Positions 1 to 5,104 of a stretch of DNA of 5,551 nucleotides are shown one piece after another. The notes beneath the pieces are model-generated. The model worked only from the letters and a program-made list of their open reading frames with translations, had not been told where the DNA came from and searched no databases. Origin of the DNA: Bacillota bacterium (GTDB lineage Bacteria; Bacillota; Clostridia; Peptostreptococcales; Anaerovoracaceae); assembly GCA_017523605.1 (NCBI GenBank), contig JAFWVZ010000081.1, positions 1-5,551 on the forward strand, in the 5' to 3' direction. A program made the position numbers and the translations under genes. Position 1 is the stretch's first letter. The number at the start of each line of letters is the position of its first letter.

Positions 1-1
1 G

Positions 2-94
2 ACAAGCCCGAAGCGCTGCGGCAGCATGGAGATCTATCAGACCGTCTGCCAGGAACTCAAGGAAAAGGGAATCGCTTACAGAAAGAACGCATAA
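2..94 (+). CDS. 3' end of an unrecognised gene (C-terminal 30 residues)
   Basis: This is the tail of a plus-strand gene that begins left of the window. The open frame ends with two consecutive TAA codons at 92-97. The visible tail is hydrophilic and mostly helical in character, with two cysteines (in KRCGS and TVCQE) and the ending GIAYRKNA. I do not recognise the family from 30 residues. It counts as a real gene end because the frame is open from the edge, has tandem stops, and is followed 19 bases later by a strong intrinsic terminator. It is convergent with the minus-strand operon, so it is probably a separate transcription unit, though it could be functionally linked. Confidence 0.6.
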   Translation, partial: TSPKRCGSMEIYQTVCQELKEKGIAYRKNA

Positions 95-113
95 TAAGCT
101 CTTTATAAGCATC

Positions 114-142
114 AAAAGACCCCGCATGAAGCGGGGTCTTTT
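114..142. terminator. Bidirectional intrinsic terminator between convergent genes
   Basis: A perfect 12-bp inverted repeat (AAAAGACCCCGC at 114-125 and GCGGGGTCTTTT at 131-142) encloses a 5-base loop. The four A's on the left and four T's on the right belong to the palindrome, so transcripts from either strand get a GC-rich stem followed by U's. It lies 19 bases after the last stop of the plus-strand gene and 31 bases after the stop of the minus-strand mmgE/prpD gene. It should therefore end both transcripts. Confidence 0.9.
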
Positions 143-173
143 ATTGTCCTTTTATGGGACAGACCGGAACTCT

Positions 174-1556
174 TTACAGCATTTCGACTATCCTTCCGAC
201 GTCGTCCAGCTTATCTACGCTCTCCAGCATCTTCAGGAGATCCTCCTGCTGCTCTTTCGTGTAGCGGTTTGCGGACAGGGCCGTGCAGCTCCTGAACTTT
301 TCGCGGAACTGTTCGTCGGAAAGCGGGCAGGACGGATCGCCCAGAGCAGCTTCTTTGTGCTTGAAGAAGTCGCCCTTGGCAGTGTGGTAGGTTATGTCCA
401 CAGTATTCGCCTTTATGCGCGGAGCGTACTCCGGTTCGACGGAGAAATGCACCCTCTCCGCAAATCCGTAGATGTCTTCATCCGGGAGATTCTCCGGCAG
501 GAAATCCGAGAGCACCACCCTTCCCTTTTTAGCCGCAAGCCCCATGCAGTAAGGAATGCTGAACTTGGCGCTTATGGCTGTAACAGGTCTGTTCTTGACC
601 TCGCGAGGGTCCACGACTATGCTCCTTATGAACTCGGAACCTTTCATGTCTACGGAAAGGATGTCTTCGAACTTCAGATCGTTCTCCTTCATCACCTCTA
701 TGGTGGACTGGATGCTCGTATGGCATCCGAGGCACGCCGGCCAGAACTTTATTACAAGCTCCGAAGCGTACCATTTTTCTCCCAGCCCTTCTACAAGTTT
801 TTCCGGTACGCATCCTGCTCTTGAATACGCCTTAAAGAAGCCTTTTTCTCCTTCGAACAGCTCTTCGAAACCTATGTGCGGCCTGTGCTTGGCCAGAAGT
901 ACGGCCTGGACCGCAGACTTTGCTCCGAAGCCGTCGCGTACAGCTCTCATGAGCGAGTTCTTGTCGTTCATCATCTGCGAAAGGCCTGTGGCAGCGTATG
1001 CGTTGCATCCCAGGGCATCCAGAGTCTGCTCGTAGTCGTATCCCATAAGTCTGCAGCCGGCCAGAACGGCACCGTAAGATCCGAACACATGCGGGGTGTG
1101 CCACCCGTGCTTGGCCAGATCCTCTCCTGTAGCAATGGATACGCGGCACGCTATCTCCGAGCCTATAAGAAGCGCAGCCAGAAGCTCTTTGCCGCCCACT
1201 CCGCCCTTGTACTGAGCAAGGGCCAGAAGAGCCGGCGTAGTAACAGCATTGGAATGCAGAGTAGCAGCCTGGCATGTGTCCTCAAGATCCATGGAGTGCG
1301 AGAGCGCAGCGTTTACAAGAGCCGCGGTGTCCGGCTGCACATGCAGATCCGTAGAATAGATCTTGCAGGGGCCGGTCTCGCAGTGCTCTTTTGCGTACGC
1401 CACGAAAGACGGGAACGCGGGATTCTGCGTCGTTGCTGCCTCTATGCAGCCCAGTGCGTCCATCAGGGAGTGTTTCTGCACATCCAGATATTCCGGAGGT
1501 ATGTCTTCTGTCTTTGTATTTAAAGCGAAATCTATGAGTCTGCGCGTTATGTCCAT
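174..1556 (-). CDS. MmgE/PrpD family protein (2-methylcitrate dehydratase / cis-aconitate decarboxylase superfamily)
   Basis: A 460-residue protein, the usual length for MmgE/PrpD, whose members include 2-methylcitrate dehydratase (PrpD), cis-aconitate decarboxylase and iminodisuccinate epimerase. Family marks seen: a helical N-terminus with DALGC; the signature HSMDLEDT around residues 87-94 followed by LHSN (His101); a His-rich HGWHTPHVFG segment at 150-159; and KFWPACLGCHTS around 270-280. Aligned by memory to human IRG1, Asp90, Thr94, His101 and His279 match catalytic-site positions, but the usual Lys of the central segment appears to be Arg204 (LMRAVRDGFGAKS), so the reaction may differ. 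The ATG at 1554-1556 was chosen because AAGGAG lies 7 bases upstream; the ATG at 1560-1562 has only a 1-base gap, and a farther upstream one at 1586 falls inside a terminator hairpin. It is the last gene of the operon and probably cytoplasmic. Family is confident; substrate is unknown. Confidence 0.9.
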   Translation of the reverse strand: MDITRRLIDFALNTKTEDIPPEYLDVQKHSLMDALGCIEAATTQNPAFPSFVAYAKEHCETGPCKIYSTDLHVQPDTAALVNAALSHSMDLEDTCQAATLHSNAVTTPALLALAQYKGGVGGKELLAALLIGSEIACRVSIATGEDLAKHGWHTPHVFGSYGAVLAGCRLMGYDYEQTLDALGCNAYAATGLSQMMNDKNSLMRAVRDGFGAKSAVQAVLLAKHRPHIGFEELFEGEKGFFKAYSRAGCVPEKLVEGLGEKWYASELVIKFWPACLGCHTSIQSTIEVMKENDLKFEDILSVDMKGSEFIRSIVVDPREVKNRPVTAISAKFSIPYCMGLAAKKGRVVLSDFLPENLPDEDIYGFAERVHFSVEPEYAPRIKANTVDITYHTAKGDFFKHKEAALGDPSCPLSDEQFREKFRSCTALSANRYTKEQQEDLLKMLESVDKLDDVGRIVEML

Positions 1557-1563
1557 GGTCATT

Positions 1564-1569
1564 CTCCTT
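1564..1569 (-). promoter_or_regulatory. Ribosome binding site of the mmgE/prpD gene
   Basis: AAGGAG on the minus strand lies 7 bases before the ATG at 1554-1556 and only 1 base before the ATG at 1560-1562. The spacing decides for the inner start (protein beginning MDITRR). Confidence 0.8.
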
Positions 1570-1578
1570 GCAGAGCAG

Positions 1579-1613
1579 AAAAACACGGGGCAATGCCCTT
1601 AGGCACTGCCCCG
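1579..1613 (-). terminator. Intrinsic-terminator-like hairpin between the capA-like gene and mmgE/prpD
   Basis: The arms 1586-1597 and 1602-1613 pair over 12 positions around a 4-base loop. On the plus strand one position is an A/C mismatch, but in the minus-strand RNA it becomes a G-U wobble, so the stem is unbroken only in the operon's direction. The stem is followed on the minus strand by TGTTTTT. The hairpin starts 13 bases after the CapA-like stop codon, as expected for a terminator of that gene. It also lies directly before the mmgE ribosome binding site, so it may act as a partial terminator that lowers mmgE expression. Confidence 0.8.
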
Positions 1614-1626
1614 CTTTTCGTTGTAA

Positions 1627-2760
1627 CTATTCGGTAACTATGCGTACCTCGTCGCCTTCGATGGCGAACTTAGGCTCGATCTTCTGGTTCTCGGTGATCT
1701 CGGTAACGTAATCTATTACCTCCTTGAACCTGGGGTTCTCGTGAGTCAGGATCTCCGGAACGAAGGTGTCGTCGTCGATCCATATGGGAACGTAGGTGAA
1801 CTTGTCGATCTTACCGTCCTTAAGATACATCTTGGCAATGATGGTCTTGCAGGAATCGTAAGGCATCGTGCGCTTCGGATGCTTCTTGAAGTCATCGTTC
1901 AGCTTACGGATGTCGGCGTGACGGGAGTCGTTTATGAGTCCGTTCTTGCCTTCGAAGTAAGCCGCCGGACCTTCGGTAGCGAAGTTGGCCAGCAAGTAGA
2001 ATATTGGCTTGCCCTTATATACTTCTATACCCTTGAGTATGTGAGTGTGGTGGCCGATGACTACGTCTGCGCCTTCGTCCAGAGCGTAGTGTCCCACTAT
2101 CCTCTGATAGTCTGCTATGACTGCCGGAGTGAAGTGGATGCCCCAGTGCTGGGAAACTACCAGTATGTCTACCTGCGGACGCAGCTTGTGGATGTCCTCG
2201 ATCATGTTGTTGAGGTCATCTATGTGCGGCCAGCTGAAGATCCTTACCGGCGTACCGGGCTGATCGTGCTCTACGCACGGAGCCGCGGTGATGCCGCGCA
2301 TGGGGTTTGCTCCCGGTCTGTCGACCAGAGCCCAGTAATCCTGAGGCAGTATGGAGCAGTATCCGAGGAAGCCTATCCTGGTCCCGTCGTCGAGGGTCCT
2401 GATCACAGGCTTTCTGGCTTCTTCAAGATTGTTTCCCGCGCCTATGATGTCGATCTCCGACTCCTTCATTATGCGCATGGTATCGTAGAAGCCTTCGAAG
2501 CCCCAGTCCATTACGTGGTTTCCGGCGTTGGACATAACGTCGAAGCCGGCTCTCTTAAGGCAGGGACCCGCGGACGGGTAGATGCGCAGCGGCAGTCTGC
2601 ACTGGCAGGCCGGAGCGCCTTTGTCCGTAACTACTGCTTCCAGCTGTCCGAACAGAAGATCGCAGTCATGAAGATAATCGTTGGTCTTCGCGAAAATGCT
2701 GTCCATGTCCGGACGCTTGGGGGCGGTATCGCCTACGAATAAAACTGTTTTGTTAGCCAT
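1627..2760 (-). CDS. CapA family (PGA_cap) metallophosphoesterase-like protein
   Basis: A 377-residue protein of the CapA/PgsA family, named after poly-gamma-glutamate capsule synthesis proteins and built on a calcineurin-like phosphoesterase fold. Motifs in order: VLFVGDT at residues 6-12; a QLEAVVTDKG segment at 39-48 matching the family's 'NLE' strand; SNAGNHVMDWG at 77-87 (family SLANNHxxDyG); GAGNNLEEARKP at 107-118; QHWGIHFTP at 204-212; and GADVVIGHHTHILKGIE at 230-246 followed by YKGKPIFYLLANF. No signal peptide or membrane anchor is visible, so the protein should be cytoplasmic, unlike capsule-linked CapA/PgsA proteins that are membrane-anchored. No capsule ligase (CapB/CapC-type) genes are present here. 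It starts 36 bases after the permease stop and has a good GGAGG site. The family is clear; the role in this operon is unknown (perhaps hydrolysis of a phosphoester or amide substrate). Confidence 0.9.
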   Translation of the reverse strand: MANKTVLFVGDTAPKRPDMDSIFAKTNDYLHDCDLLFGQLEAVVTDKGAPACQCRLPLRIYPSAGPCLKRAGFDVMSNAGNHVMDWGFEGFYDTMRIMKESEIDIIGAGNNLEEARKPVIRTLDDGTRIGFLGYCSILPQDYWALVDRPGANPMRGITAAPCVEHDQPGTPVRIFSWPHIDDLNNMIEDIHKLRPQVDILVVSQHWGIHFTPAVIADYQRIVGHYALDEGADVVIGHHTHILKGIEVYKGKPIFYLLANFATEGPAAYFEGKNGLINDSRHADIRKLNDDFKKHPKRTMPYDSCKTIIAKMYLKDGKIDKFTYVPIWIDDDTFVPEILTHENPRFKEVIDYVTEITENQKIEPKFAIEGDEVRIVTE

Positions 2761-2765
2761 GTTAT

Positions 2766-2770
2766 CCTCC
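2766..2770 (-). promoter_or_regulatory. Ribosome binding site of the capA-like gene
   Basis: GGAGG on the minus strand, 5 bases before the ATG at 2758-2760. The short gap after the permease gene fits co-transcription with separate ribosome loading. Confidence 0.8.
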
Positions 2771-2796
2771 GAACAATTATGTGGCTTACCCGGCTG

Positions 2797-4107
2797 TTAC
2801 AGTATAACGCCGAGTATGGTAAGGATGATGCCGCCGAGCACTACGCCGATGAGGCATACTACCAGCTGTCCGGTAACCAGTCTCTTGGCTATGGACTCGT
2901 CGCGGTTCATTCCCATGAATACAGCGCCGCCTGTGCTGAACGGGGACATACCGGTGAAGTGTGCACCCAGAACTGCAGCAAGGAAGAGCACCATCGGGTT
3001 GAGTGTTCCGCCGGAAGACTGAACGAGCTGCGGTACGATCGGAGCGACCATCGGGAATACGACGGTGATTCCTCCGGAGAAGGAGGACAGGAATGCTCCG
3101 AGCAGGCACATGAAGAAGGGCAGCAGCCAGTTGGGAATGGTAGCTGTGAGCCAGTCGGAAATGATCTTGACTGCGCCGGCCTGAACAGCAACGGCCATCA
3201 GCATGGAGATTCCGGAGAGGAGCAGCAGCGTGTTCCACGGGCAGGCAGCGATTACCTTCTTGGGCTCGGCCAGCTTAAGGAAGTGCGCGAAGATGAAACC
3301 GATCAGGCAGAGCACCTGAATGTCGCAGAATCCGGAGAAGCTCTTCATGAACGCTCCGCCGATCTTCCAGGTGTTGAGCATGCCCGGTACTACTGCGAAG
3401 AATACTACGCAGAGGATCAGGATGAGGGTGGTCTTCTGTTCTCTGGTGAAGGCAGCAGGCTCTTCCATACCAACGATGGCCTTTACCTTGTAGCCCTTCC
3501 AGATGAAGAAGCAGATGACGATCAGCAGGATGGATACGATCACGCTGATGAAGAAAATGCTCCAGGTGAATCCGCCGGACTCAGCTTCGTAACCGTTGGC
3601 AGCTATGTTGGCGTCGATGATGGCACCGGAAGCTCCCCAGCGAACGAAGGAACCTGCGTTTGCGGAATAACCCAGGGATGCGCAGATAAGCGGGTCAACG
3701 CCCGACGGAACAGCAATGGTGAAGCCCATTACAGCCAGAATGGCGCCGGCGGCCGGGGGTACGCAGCCGAGGATACCAAGGGCGAAGCCTATGATCATCA
3801 GCATGAATACCAGCATGGACGGCCTTTTTCTGGTCGCGTACAACATCTTTTCGGCTACTGCCTTCATCGTTCCGTTCACGACGCCTACGCCGAAGAACAG
3901 GGACAGAGACATTACCTGGAAGAATACGCTGGTCGGGAACATCGCGATGACGTTCTTAACACGAAGGCCCATGAACAGGACACCGATTATGAACGCGAAT
4001 ACCATCGCAGATACACCCATCTGCAGGTTGAACTTGTAGCTGAGGAATATAGCCAGAGCTACACCGATCAAGCACAGTATTACTATTGTGCCGTTTACAC
4101 CTTCCAT
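2797..4107 (-). CDS. MatC-like dicarboxylate permease (ion transporter superfamily)
   Basis: A 436-residue, very hydrophobic protein with about 10-12 predicted membrane segments. The N-terminal part resembles the MatC N-terminal domain of malonate/dicarboxylate carriers: two hydrophobic helices at residues 7-23 and 31-47, then a membrane stretch ending GVGVVNGTMKAVAEKMLYATRKRPS (77-97). Other marks are a Gly/Pro/Ala-rich stretch GILGCVPPAAGAI at 111-123, a central hydrophilic loop at 205-225, and two helix-break motifs late in the protein, SSFSGGITVVFP (341-352) and GAHFTGMSPFSTGGA (381-395), typical of the re-entrant substrate regions of SLC13/ArsB-like transporters. The start was placed at the ATG at 4105-4107 because a perfect AGGAGG precedes it by 6 bases; the longer reading adds 22 polar residues that overlap the activase gene. 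It probably imports a C3-C6 carboxylate for the operon's enzymes. Family is likely; substrate is inferred only from the family and its neighbours. Confidence 0.85.
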   Translation of the reverse strand: MEGVNGTIVILCLIGVALAIFLSYKFNLQMGVSAMVFAFIIGVLFMGLRVKNVIAMFPTSVFFQVMSLSLFFGVGVVNGTMKAVAEKMLYATRKRPSMLVFMLMIIGFALGILGCVPPAAGAILAVMGFTIAVPSGVDPLICASLGYSANAGSFVRWGASGAIIDANIAANGYEAESGGFTWSIFFISVIVSILLIVICFFIWKGYKVKAIVGMEEPAAFTREQKTTLILILCVVFFAVVPGMLNTWKIGGAFMKSFSGFCDIQVLCLIGFIFAHFLKLAEPKKVIAACPWNTLLLLSGISMLMAVAVQAGAVKIISDWLTATIPNWLLPFFMCLLGAFLSSFSGGITVVFPMVAPIVPQLVQSSGGTLNPMVLFLAAVLGAHFTGMSPFSTGGAVFMGMNRDESIAKRLVTGQLVVCLIGVVLGGIILTILGVIL

Positions 4108-4111
4108 TTTT

Positions 4112-4119
4112 AACCTCCT
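4112..4119 (-). promoter_or_regulatory. Strong ribosome binding site of the permease gene
   Basis: AGGAGGTT on the minus strand matches the 16S anti-Shine-Dalgarno over 8 bases; the AGGAGG core is 6 bases before the ATG at 4105-4107. It decides the start against the upstream ATG at 4171-4173. Confidence 0.85.
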
Positions 4120-4143
4120 AAAAATGAAAACTAGAATTGCTGA

Positions 4144-4171
4144 GGTCTCAGTGCATTCTGCAGTCGAGACC
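4144..4171 (-). other. Hairpin overlapping the activase stop codon
   Basis: The 6-base arms GGTCTC (4144-4149) and GAGACC (4166-4171) are perfectly complementary. Inside them TGCA (4152-4155) can pair with TGCA (4159-4162) around a 3-base loop. The structure covers the last codons and the TGA stop (4148-4150) of the activase. No U tract follows directly, so it is not a good intrinsic terminator; it could affect mRNA processing or be chance. Confidence 0.35.
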
Positions 4172-5056
4172 AAGGTTTATGAATATACGTTTGTAACTCT
4201 CCTTTTGTTCTGGTGTCGGAGAGGTAACGCCTTCCAGAAGATACGGCATGTTGAGCATCTTATACTTGCCCAGTCCGAATCTGTGGTACGGAAGAAGATC
4301 CACGTGCAGCGACGGATCCAGTTCCTTTACGAATTCCGCCGTCGCGGCAAGGTTCTCTTCCGAGTCGTTGTATCCCGGTATTACAGGAATGCGTATGAAT
4401 ATCTTTACCGGATATTCATGTATCTTTTTTAGGTTCTCCAGGATGAGCTCGTTGCCGAAGCCTGTGTATTCCCTGTGCTTTTCCGTATCCATGTGCTTTA
4501 TATCATACAGCACAAGGTCCGTGTACGGCAGAACTTTTTCTATGTTCTCCGAAGGAAACTGTCCGCAGGTGTCCAGAGTGGTATGTATCCCCTCCTCCTT
4601 GCATCTTCTGAACAGTTCCGCCACGAATTCCGGCTGGAGCATAGCTTCGCCTCCCGAACATGTGACGCCTCCGCCGGAAGTCTCGTAGAAGCCTTTGTCC
4701 TTCATTACTTCTTCGAAGACTTTGTCTATCGTCTTCTCTTCGCCGTAGAAGAACATAGCATGCGAAGGACATACCTGGGTGCAGGTCCCGCAGGACACAC
4801 ACTTTCCGCGGTCTATGCTTATCGCACCGTCCTTTACGGAAAGCGCCTGATTGGGACAGTTCCTGATGCACATGCCGCACTTTACGCATATGGGCGCCCT
4901 GTGAGCCAGCTGTCTTACGGCCTTCTGAGACTCCGGATTGGCGCACCAAAGACACCTCAGGGGGCAGCCCTGAAGAAAGACCGTGGTCCTTACTCCGGGG
5001 CCGTCCTCTGTGGAAAAGTGCTGGATATTGAATACTTGTCCTTTAATCTGCGGCAT
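4148..5056 (-). CDS. Glycyl radical enzyme activase (radical SAM, with two extra [4Fe-4S] clusters)
   Basis: A 302-residue activating enzyme, the normal size for activases of non-PFL glycyl radical enzymes. It cleaves S-adenosylmethionine at a [4Fe-4S] cluster and takes a hydrogen from the conserved glycine of its partner. Motifs: FNIQHFSTEDGPGVRT at residues 9-24; radical SAM CPLRCLWC (Cys31, 35, 38; CX3CX2C); a ferredoxin-like insert with CVKCGMCIRNCP (Cys57, 60, 63, 67) and CVSCGTCTQVCP (Cys86, 89, 92, 96), eight cysteines for two more clusters; TCSGGE at 132-137 for SAM binding; and IRIPVIPGYN at 221-230. The ferredoxin insert is absent from pyruvate formate-lyase activase and typical of activases for dehydratase, lyase and decarboxylase GREs. 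The start at 5054-5056 was chosen because family members begin just before this 'KGxxFNIQ' motif and AGGAAG lies 5 bases upstream; the ATG at 5084-5086 lacks a good site and lies in a hairpin loop. It is 48 bases downstream of the GRE gene, its presumed partner. Confidence 0.95.
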   Translation of the reverse strand: MPQIKGQVFNIQHFSTEDGPGVRTTVFLQGCPLRCLWCANPESQKAVRQLAHRAPICVKCGMCIRNCPNQALSVKDGAISIDRGKCVSCGTCTQVCPSHAMFFYGEEKTIDKVFEEVMKDKGFYETSGGGVTCSGGEAMLQPEFVAELFRRCKEEGIHTTLDTCGQFPSENIEKVLPYTDLVLYDIKHMDTEKHREYTGFGNELILENLKKIHEYPVKIFIRIPVIPGYNDSEENLAATAEFVKELDPSLHVDLLPYHRFGLGKYKMLNMPYLLEGVTSPTPEQKESYKRIFINLGLDCRMH

Positions 5057-5061
5057 TTGCT

Positions 5062-5067
5062 CTTCCT
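5062..5067 (-). promoter_or_regulatory. Ribosome binding site of the activase gene
   Basis: AGGAAG on the minus strand, 5 bases before the ATG at 5054-5056. It is weaker than the site of the permease gene, consistent with an activase being needed in smaller amounts than its enzyme. Confidence 0.6.
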
Positions 5068-5071
5068 GATC

Positions 5072-5102
5072 GCGTCCGGACCGCATTTACGGTCCGATGC
5101 GC
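5072..5102 (-). other. Intergenic hairpin between the GRE and activase genes
   Basis: A perfect 7-bp stem (CGGACCG at 5077-5083, CGGTCCG at 5090-5096) has a 6-base loop. A further 3 GC pairs (5072-5074 with 5100-5102) can form across an internal loop. It begins 2 bases after the GRE stop codon. No U tract follows, so it is not an intrinsic terminator. It could protect the GRE part of the mRNA from 3' decay or set the GRE to activase ratio. The alternative activase ATG (5084-5086) lies in its loop. Confidence 0.6.
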
Positions 5103-5104
5103 AC

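Noticed and set aside
94..110. Direct repeat ATAAGC (94-99 and 105-110) after the plus-strand stop codons
   Set aside because: Two 6-base copies in AT-rich spacer sequence are expected by chance; no sign of an attachment site or operator.
145..161. Small inverted repeat TGTCC/GGACA next to the bidirectional terminator
   Set aside because: Only 5 bp with a 7-base loop; too weak and likely chance beside the strong hairpin.
126..824. A 232-codon plus-strand frame starting in the terminator loop
   Set aside because: Its ATG lies inside the terminator hairpin, there is no Shine-Dalgarno site, and it is antisense to the well-supported MmgE/PrpD gene.
1557..1586. Longer N-terminus of the MmgE/PrpD protein (10 extra residues)
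   Set aside because: The upstream ATG at 1584-1586 lies at the base of the terminator hairpin and has no ribosome binding site; the added residues are not family-like.
1741..2742. A 333-codon open frame on the plus strand, opposite the CapA-like gene
   Set aside because: No recognisable motifs; it mirrors the codon pattern of the CapA-like gene, which has clear family motifs and a ribosome binding site.
2779..4113. A 444-codon open frame on the plus strand, opposite the permease gene
   Set aside because: Its product is rich in Glu, Asp, Gln, Gly and Tyr with no recognisable domain, as expected from reading hydrophobic codons in antisense. It has no good ribosome binding site, and the permease on the other strand has clear family features.
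4108..4173. Longer N-terminus of the permease (22 extra residues)
   Set aside because: It would overlap the activase gene end and ignore a perfect AGGAGG site before the inner ATG.
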